A stretch of 64,000 nucleotides of DNA, from the NCBI GenBank assembly GCA_965242685.1, contig OZ251487.1:1426001-1490000 (forward strand). The letters run 5' to 3'. This document shows positions 51,208 through 59,685 of this stretch, piece after piece. Every line of letters starts with the position of its first letter. Position 1 is the stretch's first letter. The notes beneath the pieces were generated by a model. It had not been told where the DNA came from and did not search any database. It saw only the letters and a list, made by a program, of their open reading frames with translations. The DNA comes from G965215055 sp965242685. Its GTDB lineage: Bacteria > Pseudomonadota > Gammaproteobacteria > UBA4575. The translations under genes were made by a program, and so were the position numbers.

Positions 51208-51240
51208 ATGAAGAAATTGGCTTTATTACCGTTGTTATAG
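51208..51240 (+). pseudogene. Truncated start of a small secreted protein or lipoprotein
   Basis: After a good ribosome site (AAAAGGAGAG) an ATG opens MKKLALLPLL and meets TAG at once. It looks like the signal peptide of a gene cut by the AT-rich insertion that follows (51241 onward). I did not find the missing remainder on the other side of the insertion. Confidence 0.45.
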
Positions 51241-51254
51241 TTTTTACCCAATAT

Positions 51255-51449
51255 CTACTTCCTAGATAGATTCGAGACGGCCTCCCCAAAGGGCGGAGAC
51301 AGCGTGTAGTGAGGCTTTGTGTCTACTCCAAGTTTTTCCAGTTTCTTTTCCAACTCACCCCATTGAGCAACCACTGATTTGGATACTTTCGGGTTATTTT
51401 TCAGCACTTCGTCTTCAGTCTGATGCCTTCTTTTAGATTTATTTGACAT
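51255..51449 (-). CDS. Small basic protein, unknown, paired with the SDH_sah-type gene
   Basis: Sixty-four residues from ATG 51449, 2 bases after the stop of the preceding gene, so the two are surely cotranscribed. The N-terminus is basic (SNKSKRRHQTEDEVLKNNP), the middle a short helix (VAQWGELEKKLEKLGVD). Not recognised. AT-rich like its partner. Confidence 0.6.
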   Translation of the reverse strand: MSNKSKRRHQTEDEVLKNNPKVSKSVVAQWGELEKKLEKLGVDTKPHYTLSPPFGEAVSNLSRK

Positions 51450-51451
51450 GA

Positions 51452-52303
51452 TCAAAAATACCTCTTTGTATGCACGAAAGAAACTATTTCTTCTCGGTGT
51501 AAGTAGTCTATCAAAAGATTGAAGTAACCTCTTATATTTTTGGATAACTCCGGGTTTTTCGAGTAGTCATCAATCCTCAAGCGCAACTCCTTCCTTAAAA
51601 TGTCAATACTAATCCCGCGCCCATGAGAATGCCATCTTTCAGGGTTGTTTAATAAATCAGCAATCTTTTCAGCTTGTTCCTGCTTCATCTCCTTTGTAAC
51701 TGGAAGCCCTCTGCTTTCCGTGGTTTTCCAATCTTTAAACTTGTACTGCGATAACCATTTGATGAGAAGTTCCGTAGAATGTTCACGGGCGTGCTCAAAC
51801 TGGTATAGATCACCTACGTCAAGCTGTTGAAGCAACCCATATTCCGCCGTAGTTAAACCACCTTTTTGTGCTTTTTCATTCAGTCTTTCATATTGTTTCA
51901 AATAAGACAGCGCTGGAACAAGTTTGCCGTTTTTGTCAATTTGTGGGTCAATAGGCCCTAGCCGTGAAAAATAGTCCATTATTATCCTGTCGGCACTCAA
52001 GGCAAAAATGGTGCCTGCCGACATTGCTTGATCCGGTACAATAACGACAACTTCTTCGTAAAAATTTCTGATTACTTCAACTATCCTTTCAACAACTTCA
52101 ACTATGCCACCAGGGGTTTGCAGAATTATTGCTATTTTGTCTTGCTTAGTGTCGTTTATTTCAATCGCATCTCTAACCCTGATATCAACACCTGGCAAGA
52201 TGGGAGTTACTATTGCTATCGTGTCGGCACCGCCCAACTGTTTACCAATTTCAGCAATGTACCTGTTCAATTGGTCTTTGATGTAGCTATCAAGCGGCCT
52301 CAT
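51452..52303 (-). CDS. ClpP-class serine protease-like protein (SDH_sah family)
   Basis: A 283-residue soluble protein of the serine-dehydrogenase-proteinase family, related to SppA/ClpP crotonase-fold proteases. Motifs are IAIILQTPGGIVEVVERI (oxyanion region), VVIVPDQAMSAGTIFALSADRIIMD (nucleophile serine after Met) and SRLGPIDPQID. The biological role in bacteria is unclear; family members often sit in accessory or defence-rich regions. The gene is AT-rich and stands between selD and senB, both GC-richer, so it was probably inserted into the selenium locus. Confidence 0.8.
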   Translation of the reverse strand: MRPLDSYIKDQLNRYIAEIGKQLGGADTIAIVTPILPGVDIRVRDAIEINDTKQDKIAIILQTPGGIVEVVERIVEVIRNFYEEVVVIVPDQAMSAGTIFALSADRIIMDYFSRLGPIDPQIDKNGKLVPALSYLKQYERLNEKAQKGGLTTAEYGLLQQLDVGDLYQFEHAREHSTELLIKWLSQYKFKDWKTTESRGLPVTKEMKQEQAEKIADLLNNPERWHSHGRGISIDILRKELRLRIDDYSKNPELSKNIRGYFNLLIDYLHREEIVSFVHTKRYF

Positions 52304-52600
52304 TGTGGTTTATCCCCCATCCAATTCGCTATGGGTTGTTGTGTTTATATATCATGATAACCCTACTTGAGTAATACCCAATTCATGATGGAGTTTTATA
52401 CTGGAAATACCTTTGATATTTGCGGTAGCTATGTTAAATGGCAATCGGCTATTCATCAATAGGCACAAAGATGGGTAAGATATATTACACAGTATTGTAT
52501 GACAATATCATGATTCTTTCTGCTCTTTACCCCGACTGTAACAGCGTGCGAAAAGCTCGTCTTGACAGAGTCAACATGATGTTTATTTTTCCGACGTTGA
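52304..52600. other. AT-rich spacer between inserted genes and senB
   Basis: Nearly 300 bases without a convincing gene. The composition is AT-rich like the inserted pair. I searched by eye for the 23-bp cassette ends and for a direct duplication matching the 51235-51260 border and found neither; only a short ACCCAAT is shared. Confidence 0.5.
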
Positions 52601-53554
52601 TCATCCAAACCTTCTCAACAACTTTTCCCAACTGCTCTTTTCTTTTGGGTAGGTGAACCGTCCGGCCTTTGCCGAGCAGGCCTTTTGCAGCTTGGTCAGG
52701 AAGGCGGCGTCGGCTTCCGCCTTGCATAGCCGTTTCCGCAAGGCCCCGGTGTCGCCGACGGGGTAATAACCCGGGTAGTCTTTGCCCAGCAACCCGATGG
52801 AGCCGTCAATGTCGGATGCGACCACCGGCAGGCCAGCGACACAGGCTTCGGAGATGACGTTGGCGCCGCCTTCCATTCTCGAGCTCAATACCATCAGATC
52901 CGCCGAGGCGTATTGTCTGCGTATCTGCCAGTGCGGTACTTCGCCGTACCAGTGATAGCGTGGGTTGCTCTGCATTTCCTTTTGTGCCCGCTCGCCCCAC
53001 TGTGGCGTGTGCGGTTTGCCGAACTGCTTGATGCGAATGTGTGAGCTTGTGGGCAGGTTACGCGCCGCATAGGCGGCACGTAACGGATCTTTTTCTTCAC
53101 GTAAGTGGCCGATTACGCACACGTCAAAATGCCTTTTGTTGCCGGGCTTGGCGCGCGTGAGCGATTTTGCGGACTGGTAAATCACGGTTATCTTGTTACG
53201 GTTTGCTTCAGGAACCGCCAGATGTGCGAGGTCGTGCAGCGTAACCAGGGCCGTGGCAATCTTGATGGAATGTAGGGTCGGTTCGGGATGACTATCGATG
53301 AATCGGTACAGGTCGGTGCCCGTCAAGGCCACGATGAGCGGTTTCTCTGGAAATTGCGCCTTGAATTGTCGGATGGATTGCGCACTACGCCAGGCGTGTA
53401 ACGCTACCATCGCGTCATATTGCCCGCCGTCGAAGGCGGTTTTGACTTCTACTTGATGGCCCAGCTCATATAGGATGTTTTTCCACCTTGTGGCGGTCAC
53501 GCGGTTTCCCGCTCGTGAGCGCGGCCGCGCGGGGGTGATGAGAATAATCTTCAT
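52601..53554 (-). CDS. senB: Selenosugar synthase SenB (TIGR04348-type glycosyltransferase)
   Basis: A 317-residue GT-B glycosyltransferase. It begins IILITPARPRSRAGNRVTATRW, typical of this subfamily, and has the nucleotide-sugar site region SSRMEGGANVISEACVAGLPVVASDIDG. In characterised systems SenB joins selenophosphate to a UDP-sugar to make a selenosugar, the selenium donor for SenA. It is divergent from senA (67 bases apart) and near the selD fusion, the exact gene set of a sen locus. Family and role are from published knowledge; the substrate here is inferred from context. Confidence 0.9.
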   Translation of the reverse strand: MKIILITPARPRSRAGNRVTATRWKNILYELGHQVEVKTAFDGGQYDAMVALHAWRSAQSIRQFKAQFPEKPLIVALTGTDLYRFIDSHPEPTLHSIKIATALVTLHDLAHLAVPEANRNKITVIYQSAKSLTRAKPGNKRHFDVCVIGHLREEKDPLRAAYAARNLPTSSHIRIKQFGKPHTPQWGERAQKEMQSNPRYHWYGEVPHWQIRRQYASADLMVLSSRMEGGANVISEACVAGLPVVASDIDGSIGLLGKDYPGYYPVGDTGALRKRLCKAEADAAFLTKLQKACSAKAGRFTYPKEKSSWEKLLRRFG

Positions 53555-53621
53555 GCGGATAAATGAATGTTACACTGTTATATTGACAAACGCATTGTAC
53601 GATTTCCCGACGGGACACAAT

Positions 53622-54908
53622 ATGATTGAGGGACTTGACTCGGTTGAAGGCCTCACCGCGGCGCTGCTCGAGGCGCGCTCAAGGACGCTGGCACTGATTG
53701 AGGGACTTGACGAGGAGCAGTTGATGGGGCCGATTCTGCCGACCGTGAATCCATTGCGCTGGGAGATTGCCCACGTCGCCTACTTCCATGAGCTTTGGGT
53801 ACTGCGTCATTTGGGGGGAAGGCCGCCGATACGGGCGGACGTGGACACGCTGTTTGATTCGATATCCATTCCGCATGAAGACCGATGGCAATTGCCATTG
53901 CCAAGCCTCGACGATACGTTTGCCTACACGCACGAGGTAATGCAGGCCGAGCTTGAGCAACTGCATCGGCATGAACTTAATGATTCGGTAAGGTATTTTT
54001 ACCTGCTGGCATTGTTTCACGAGGACATGCACGGCGAAGCCTTCACTTATACTCGTCAGACGTTGGGCTATCCAAAACCGGATTTCATACGCGGGGATGA
54101 AAACGAGTCGTCACCCGCGTCTCCCGATCACGAGGACGTCGAAATTTCAGGAGGGACGTTTTCACTAGGTGCGGAACGTGATAGCGGCTTCAGGTTCGAC
54201 AATGAAAAATGGGCGCATGAGGTTACGGTTGCGCCTTTCAAGATCGCCAGGTACGCGGTCAGTAACGAGGACTATCTGGAGTTTGTTGAAGCGGATGGCT
54301 ATCGGCAGGAACGGTATTGGAGTGCCGCCGGTTGGAAATGGCGCGGTCAAAGAGAACTTGAATGTCCGGTCTATTGGAAAAAGGACTCGGGCCGGTGGTA
54401 CGCCAGGCAGTTTGATCAGTGGTATCCACTCGTGTCTACTCATGCGGTCATTCATGTAAGCTGGTATGAAGCCGAAGCCTTTTGCAGTTGGGCAAAGCGC
54501 CGTCTGCCTACCGAGACGGAATGGGAGTTTGCGGCGGCGTACAGTCCGCATGAGAAAGCAAAAAGGAAATTCCCTTGGGGGGATGATCTGTCAGAAGACC
54601 GGGCAAACCTGGACGGCGGCAATTTGGGACCGCTGGAAGTAGACGCCTTTTCGCAGGGCGACAGTGCGTTTGCCTGCCGACAAATGATCGGTAATGTCTG
54701 GGAATGGACGGCGTCCACTTTTTCCCCTTATCCAGGGTTTTCACCGGATTGTTATACTGAATACTCGCGCCCGTCATTCGGACAAACCAGGGTGCTTCGG
54801 GGCGGGGCGTGGATCACGCGCAGGCGTATGCTGCGCAACACGTGGCGCAATTATTATGGCGCCGACCGTAACGACGTCTTTGCCGGATTCAGAACGTGTG
54901 CCAAATAA
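53622..54908 (+). CDS. senA: Selenoneine synthase SenA (EgtB-like)
   Basis: A non-heme iron enzyme, 428 residues, joining selenosugar and hercynine by C-Se bond formation. The N-terminal DinB-like domain supplies iron histidines (RWEIAHVAYFHELW; LALFHEDMHGEAFTYTRQ). The C-terminal FGE-sulfatase domain shows ISGGTFSLGAERDSGFRFDNEKWAHEV (in parts), HVSWYEAEAFCSWAKRRLPTETEWEFAAAY and NVWEWTAS. ATG 53622 is chosen; an upstream open stretch overlaps senB. EgtB of ergothioneine synthesis is the alternative; adjacency to senB and selD favours SenA. A separate hercynine-forming methyltransferase (EgtD) is not in the window. Confidence 0.88.
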   Translation: MIEGLDSVEGLTAALLEARSRTLALIEGLDEEQLMGPILPTVNPLRWEIAHVAYFHELWVLRHLGGRPPIRADVDTLFDSISIPHEDRWQLPLPSLDDTFAYTHEVMQAELEQLHRHELNDSVRYFYLLALFHEDMHGEAFTYTRQTLGYPKPDFIRGDENESSPASPDHEDVEISGGTFSLGAERDSGFRFDNEKWAHEVTVAPFKIARYAVSNEDYLEFVEADGYRQERYWSAAGWKWRGQRELECPVYWKKDSGRWYARQFDQWYPLVSTHAVIHVSWYEAEAFCSWAKRRLPTETEWEFAAAYSPHEKAKRKFPWGDDLSEDRANLDGGNLGPLEVDAFSQGDSAFACRQMIGNVWEWTASTFSPYPGFSPDCYTEYSRPSFGQTRVLRGGAWITRRRMLRNTWRNYYGADRNDVFAGFRTCAK

Positions 54909-54942
54909 GCAATAACGGTATTAATTTACAGGGAAATCGACG

Positions 54943-55737
54943 ATGAGTTGGTGGGGAAAGCTGGCGGGGGGTAGTCTGGGGTTTGCCCTGGGCGGGCCGC
55001 TTGGCGCCATGATCGGCGCTATGTTGGGGCACCAATTTGATAAGGCCTCGGAAGGGCGACACGAACGACAAATCGGCTTCGACCCGGGTTCGCAGGAACG
55101 CACACAAGCGGCATTTTTTACCGCGACTTTCTCGGTCATGGGCTGTATCGCCAAGGCGGATGGACAAGTTTCACCGCAGGAAATACGCCTGGCAAAACAG
55201 GTGATGACGGAAATGAATCTGAACGAGAGCCAGCGGGAGGTGGCGATCAAGCTGTTCAATCAGGGTAAGCATGCCGATTTTGCCTTGGATGAAGTGCTTG
55301 AACAGTTTCGCAGGGAGTGCGGGCGCAAGGCGACGCTCAAGCAGGTCTTCATAGAGATCCAGTTACAAGCCGCTTATGCAGATGGAGTGAAGCATCCGGC
55401 GGAGGAGCACATATTAAAGCATATTTGCGCCATGCTGGGTTATCCGCCCCACTTGTTGTCGCAACTGGAGTCGCTGATATTTGCCCAGCAGCGCGGTTAT
55501 CAGCAGGCGGGCCATGTCTCTTCGGAATCCGAACTGAAAAATGCGTATCGAATTCTGGGCGTCGGTTCTTCCGCTTCGGACGACGAGGTCAAAAAGGCGT
55601 ACCGCAGGTTGATGAACCAGCATCACCCCGACAAATTGATCGCCAAGGGGTTGCCCGAAGAGATGATCAAGATCGCCACCGGTAAGACTAAAGAAATACA
55701 AAAGGCATATGATTTAATCAAGACTTTGCGCAAATAA
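54943..55737 (+). CDS. djlA: Co-chaperone DjlA-like protein
   Basis: A DnaK co-chaperone with a TerB-like middle and a C-terminal J domain, 264 residues. The N-terminus is glycine-rich and hydrophobic (GKLAGGSLGFALGGPLGAMIGAMLG), the TerB part holds CIAKADGQVSPQEI and AAYADGVKHPAEE, and the J domain AYRILGVGSSASDDEVKKAYRRLMNQHHPDKL has an intact HPD. A good ribosome site precedes it, 34 bases after senA. Confidence 0.93.
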   Translation: MSWWGKLAGGSLGFALGGPLGAMIGAMLGHQFDKASEGRHERQIGFDPGSQERTQAAFFTATFSVMGCIAKADGQVSPQEIRLAKQVMTEMNLNESQREVAIKLFNQGKHADFALDEVLEQFRRECGRKATLKQVFIEIQLQAAYADGVKHPAEEHILKHICAMLGYPPHLLSQLESLIFAQQRGYQQAGHVSSESELKNAYRILGVGSSASDDEVKKAYRRLMNQHHPDKLIAKGLPEEMIKIATGKTKEIQKAYDLIKTLRK

Positions 55738-55890
55738 CCCGGGTAATGACGGGCGTATGGATGAGCGGGCTTCAAACCTCGCCATAAAAGCTCACGAACG
55801 GCGGGAGTTGTGATAACGTTGAATAAAGGCTGAACGAGAATAATAAAGGCCATGTACGACTATCGGCGAACTATCATTGCAGGCAACGTG

Positions 55891-55923
55891 GTTTCAGTTG
55901 CCGGGTGATTGGTTATACTAGTG
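55891..55923 (+). repeat. Solitary CRISPR repeat, crRNA-sense orientation, in front of MotA-like gene
   Basis: The bases GTTTCAGTTGCCGGGTGATT and GGTTATACTAGTG (55891-55923) match the reverse complement of the CRISPR repeat at 31 of 33 positions (changes at repeat positions 12 and 30); only the last four of 37 bases differ. There is no second repeat nearby and no spacer array. It lies about 52 kb from the array and 46 bases before the start of the MotA-like gene. Read as RNA toward that gene, it has the crRNA orientation and could pair with the tracrRNA anti-repeat. Confidence 0.93.
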
Positions 55924-55968
55924 CCTTCCTTCACCCCAACATATACAACGGTGTAACGTACCTTATCC

Positions 55969-56943
55969 ATGACAAAGCCCTATTTGATTTTAGTGTGGAT
56001 GGTGATCTTTGTAGTCGGTGCGCTGCTTGCAACCACCTTCATATACGACCCTATCGTTTTCGCCTTTCAGACCAATCCCTGGTTTAACACCCTGATCGTG
56101 TTCGTGTTGATCATAGGTATTGCATACAACTTTCAACAGGTCTTCAGGCTGTATAGGGAGATTGACTGGATAGAGGGTTTTCGTAATACCGAAAATCCAG
56201 ATACGCTGAAAATGACACCGCTGCTTGCACCAGTAGCGCGTATGTTATTGAAAAAGGAGAATGATCGTCTGACACTGTCGGCCACATCCATGCGTTCTTT
56301 ACTGGACAGTATCGGTAACCGATTAGAGGAATCGCGTGACATATCACGTTACCTGATCGGCCTACTGATTTTCCTGGGGCTGGTGGGTACTTTTTGGGGG
56401 TTGCTGGCGACGGTAAGTTCCATTGATGAAGTGATAGCGGGGATGTCCTCGGAGGGCAGTAATCTACTGTTGTTCGAAAATCTGAAATCAGGCCTGCAAC
56501 AACCCCTATCGGGGATGGGCATTGCCTTCAGTTCTTCGCTGTTCGGTCTGGCTGGTTCATTGGTGCTCGGTTTTTTGGATTTGCAGGCCGGGCGTGCACA
56601 ACGCGTGTTTTTCAATGAGCTGGAAGAATGGTTTTCAGATGTAACGCATCTTTCCTCGGGCGCACTGCCGGGAGACGGCGAACCCCTGGCGGCCGCGTAT
56701 GTGCAGACTCTGCTGGAACAAACCGCCGACAGTATCAATGACTTGCAAAGAGCATTAAGCACGCAAGCCAAAGAACGGTCGAGGCTTGATTCAAACCTGC
56801 TTACCCTGACGCGTCAAATGGCCGAGTTGGGCGAATACCTGAAACGTGACCAGCAGCCATTTTCGGAAGAGTTACGTAAGGAGCTTCGCCTGCTTACTCG
56901 CACCATCAGCACTTCTCTGACTAATCGACAGCAGTCCGAGTAG
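55969..56943 (+). CDS. MotA/TolQ/ExbB-like proton-channel protein
   Basis: A 324-residue membrane protein. Two N-terminal spans (LILVWMVIFVVGALLATTFIY; FNTLIVFVLIIGIAYNF), then a cytoplasmic part, then the paired spans IGLLIFLGLVGTFWGLLATVSS and MGIAFSSSLFGLAGSLVLGFLD typical of MotA/TolQ channels, then a helical tail. It forms an operon with the OmpA/MotB-like gene, 3 bases downstream. Such pairs power varied machines; ZorA of the Zorya defence system is one relative, but the long ZorA tail is lacking and no ZorC or ZorD lies here. Upstream is the solitary CRISPR repeat. Confidence 0.85.
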   Translation: MTKPYLILVWMVIFVVGALLATTFIYDPIVFAFQTNPWFNTLIVFVLIIGIAYNFQQVFRLYREIDWIEGFRNTENPDTLKMTPLLAPVARMLLKKENDRLTLSATSMRSLLDSIGNRLEESRDISRYLIGLLIFLGLVGTFWGLLATVSSIDEVIAGMSSEGSNLLLFENLKSGLQQPLSGMGIAFSSSLFGLAGSLVLGFLDLQAGRAQRVFFNELEEWFSDVTHLSSGALPGDGEPLAAAYVQTLLEQTADSINDLQRALSTQAKERSRLDSNLLTLTRQMAELGEYLKRDQQPFSEELRKELRLLTRTISTSLTNRQQSE

Positions 56944-56946
56944 ACC

Positions 56947-57981
56947 GTGCAACTGACCTACTCCTCTCGCCGCGGAATAAACATCTGGGCGGGTTTCGTA
57001 GACGCTTTGGCGGCACTGTTGATCGTCATTATGTTTCTGTTGCTAGTGTTCGTCGTCGGGCAGTTTTATCTGACGGAAGCCTTGAGCGGCAAAGAAAGGA
57101 CACTGACAGAACTAGATCGACAGGTCGCCCATCTGGCGAACTTGCTTGCTCTTGAAAAGGCCGCCGGCATCGATCTTCAGAAACAGATTGGAGCGTTGAC
57201 GGCACAGCTTTCTTCAAGGGATGAAAGCATTGCATCACTCCATGCGGACGTGGCGTCATTAGCCGAACTGCGCGAGCAGTTGGAGCGCGATGTGGCAGAC
57301 CTTGTTGGCAAGTTGCAAACAAGCGAGGCGAGCGTGTACGCGGAGAAGGAAATTTCCGCGAGGTCGCTGGCGAAAATCGAATTGCTCAACCGCCAAATCA
57401 AGGCGTTACGAGACCAGCTTGTCGCCATCTCCTCGGTATTGGGAATTGCATCGGAAACCGAAGATGAAAACCTGGAGAACCTGGCGGCGCGCATCAACGT
57501 TGCCCTGGCTGAAAGGACGCAAGAACTGGCACGCTATCGTTCCGAATTCTTTGGCCGTCTGCGTGAAGTGTTGGGTGAAAATCCCGATATTCGTGTCGAA
57601 GGCGACCGTTTTGTCTTGCAATCGGAATTACTGTTTGACAGCGGCTCCGCCGAATTGGGCGTGCGCGGTAAACGGCAAGTTGTAAAACTGTCGACAATAC
57701 TCAACGACGTTGCCGCCAATATACCGGACGACATTGAGTGGATCGTGCGCGTTGACGGACATACCGACCGAGTCCCCATCGGCACGCAACAATACCCTTC
57801 AAACTGGGAATTATCGACTGCGCGGGCCTTGGCAATCGTGAGGTTTATGATCACGCAGGGCGTTCCGGCACAACGCCTTGCCGCCACCGGATTCGGTGAA
57901 TTCCACCCCCTGGATACAGGCGACACCACCGAGGCCTATGCAAGGAACAGAAGGATAGAGATCAAGCTGACGGCGAGGTGA
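56947..57981 (+). CDS. MotB-like protein with OmpA peptidoglycan-binding domain
   Basis: GTG start at 56947, 344 residues. One N-terminal span contains the putative proton-carrying aspartate (Asp19 in AGFVDALAALLIVIMF). A long coiled coil follows (about 55-200, ELDRQVAHLANLLALEKA and similar). The OmpA domain has LFDSGSAELGVRGKRQV, VDGHTDRVPIG, SNWELSTARALAIVRFM and NRRIEIKLTAR. It would anchor the MotA-like stator to peptidoglycan. The unusually long coiled coil suggests a wide gap or a partner protein in the periplasm. Confidence 0.88.
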   Translation: MQLTYSSRRGINIWAGFVDALAALLIVIMFLLLVFVVGQFYLTEALSGKERTLTELDRQVAHLANLLALEKAAGIDLQKQIGALTAQLSSRDESIASLHADVASLAELREQLERDVADLVGKLQTSEASVYAEKEISARSLAKIELLNRQIKALRDQLVAISSVLGIASETEDENLENLAARINVALAERTQELARYRSEFFGRLREVLGENPDIRVEGDRFVLQSELLFDSGSAELGVRGKRQVVKLSTILNDVAANIPDDIEWIVRVDGHTDRVPIGTQQYPSNWELSTARALAIVRFMITQGVPAQRLAATGFGEFHPLDTGDTTEAYARNRRIEIKLTAR

Positions 57982-58027
57982 TTCCTTTATCCGATAGCCT
58001 TGTCCAGATCGCGGGCGCATATCCATG

Positions 58028-58888
58028 TCAATCGTGACATGGAACGTTCTCTTTTACGGTGGCCAGTATTTCGATACCGATGCCCTTGCGCCCCAGTCTG
58101 GCGGCGGTTCGCACAGTAGTACCGCTACCAGCGAAAGGATCAACAACTAGGTCTCCAGCGTCGGTAAAAAGCTTGATGAAGAATTCCGGTAACCAATTCG
58201 GAAACGGCGCGCTATGGCCAGTGTTGTGAGCTACTGGAGACTTATGGAGTACGTTCGTAGGGTAAACCATGTCGCGGTCTGTCCATGCACTAATGCGGCG
58301 CCCTACCCCCGAATTGGTGGCCGATTCCCGACGCGTCTGGTCGTTTGCACTCATGTTCTTCAGCCGTGTTTTCGTCCAGTCACCAACCGGTACCTTTACA
58401 TCGTCTTGGTTCATTTTGATGTCTTTGGTTTTCGAGAAGTGCAGGATGCGTTCCCACGCATCACGAAAACGGTAGCGCCACTTCCCGGGAGCCGCCGTCG
58501 TCTTGTGCCAAATGTATTCCTCAACCCAACGGAATCCGACTTCTCGTTTGAGATGCAGAATCAGATCGAGAACGTAGGTGTGACGCTCGCCGTTGACGGC
58601 TTTTTCTTTGATGTTCAGCACAAATGACCCGGTGGGTTTGAGGACGCGCAGCATTTCTTCGGCACGCGGCGAAAACCAGTTGACGTAATCGGTCGGTTTG
58701 GTGCCGCCATAGGTACGGTTTCGTGCGTCGGCATAGGGAGGGGATGTGACAATCAAATCGACGCTATTGGATTTCATGCCTTTTAACACGTCCAGGCAGT
58801 CTCCAGGGAGAATGTAGCTGTCAAGCCCGAAAAGGTCTGCCTCACTCCTTCTCATCATGCTGTCATGGTTACCGTGTGGAAAAGGCAT
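58028..58888 (-). CDS. DNA methyltransferase, TSPPY type (probable m4C)
   Basis: A 286-residue beta-class amino-methyltransferase. The catalytic motif is TSPPYADARN near residue 48, and the SAM motif VDPFAGSGTTVRTAARLG follows near the C-terminus. TSPPY is typical of N4-cytosine enzymes such as the PvuII methylase, although some adenine enzymes share it. Target-recognition sequence unknown. A restriction gene and a second methyltransferase lie upstream on the same strand; whether the three form one system or this one is an orphan is unclear. The ATG at 58888 may be replaced by one ten codons later. Confidence 0.85.
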   Translation of the reverse strand: MPFPHGNHDSMMRRSEADLFGLDSYILPGDCLDVLKGMKSNSVDLIVTSPPYADARNRTYGGTKPTDYVNWFSPRAEEMLRVLKPTGSFVLNIKEKAVNGERHTYVLDLILHLKREVGFRWVEEYIWHKTTAAPGKWRYRFRDAWERILHFSKTKDIKMNQDDVKVPVGDWTKTRLKNMSANDQTRRESATNSGVGRRISAWTDRDMVYPTNVLHKSPVAHNTGHSAPFPNWLPEFFIKLFTDAGDLVVDPFAGSGTTVRTAARLGRKGIGIEILATVKENVPCHD

Positions 58889-58995
58889 TTATCCAAAGCG
58901 AATGCTGTTTCTTTTATACGAGTGTCTTTTGCTGTAGTGATAAATACCATAATGCCCGGATTGAGCAATGCTTGAGTAACTAACCTGGTATCTTT

Positions 58996-59685
58996 TCATC
59001 CCCATATGTCTTCGCGCGAACTCCAGTATGCCGTAACGCTGCTAAATCGTTTGATTCTGTTCTGGATTTTTTGAATTTCCTTGGGATAAAAATTAGATAT
59101 AGCATTGCAGAATTGCAGCATCCATTTCTTACGGGAATATCCATCAATCAACCTGATATCGTTAGAGTTGGCAATTTGAATCTGCCCCCATCCCAGTGCC
59201 CCGATGGTCAAACACTCCCAATCTAAGAACTCAATTGGAGAAAAGACAACTTCCGATACGGTGAGTTTGGTCCCTTTAACGAAGTACTTGACCATGAGTA
59301 GTGCGAAAATATTTTTATCTGACTCATAGAATTCCGCCAGTCTTTTAACAGAAGTTAGATTTGGCATATTGAAACCAGTATCTTCACGGTGTGTTTTTAC
59401 ATCAATGGCAGAGGAAAAACCTTCCTTGTATTGAAGTGCTAAATCTGCCATGGCGCGACGTGGAAAGTCATGCCAATATTTTGAACACCAGTCTTGTAAA
59501 AATGAATTGAAATTATCTGCAATCAAAGATTCAATCGCATCACCAACTGCACGGGGACTTTGAGCCGTTCGGCTAGATAGGAAGTTAGGCAATGAGTTGA
59601 TGTATTCTTTAATTTTTTCGGCTACTTTCAAATAATGGCCCTGATAATAGAGTGAGGGTATCGTCAAAATAAATCCTATTTTCAT
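58996..59685 (-). CDS. Probable type II restriction endonuclease
   Basis: A 229-residue protein not recognised by family, but with a PD-(D/E)xK-like core: Asp in MADLALQYKEG, then SAIDVKTHREDTGFNMPNLTSV, reminiscent of the IDIKT element and glycine-rich continuation of EcoRV-type enzymes. It overlaps the end of the methyltransferase gene (ATGA), the classic arrangement of R-M pairs. AT-rich compared with its surroundings. Specificity unknown. Confidence 0.7.
   Translation of the reverse strand: MKIGFILTIPSLYYQGHYLKVAEKIKEYINSLPNFLSSRTAQSPRAVGDAIESLIADNFNSFLQDWCSKYWHDFPRRAMADLALQYKEGFSSAIDVKTHREDTGFNMPNLTSVKRLAEFYESDKNIFALLMVKYFVKGTKLTVSEVVFSPIEFLDWECLTIGALGWGQIQIANSNDIRLIDGYSRKKWMLQFCNAISNFYPKEIQKIQNRIKRFSSVTAYWSSREDIWG

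Noticed and set aside
51235..52600. Possible cassette ends around the SDH_sah pair
   Set aside because: Only a 7-base ACCCAAT is shared by the borders, in direct orientation; no inverted ends or convincing duplication.
53475..53621. Longer N-terminus for senA
   Set aside because: The extension overlaps senB on the other strand and lacks the family N-terminal pattern, which begins after ATG 53622.
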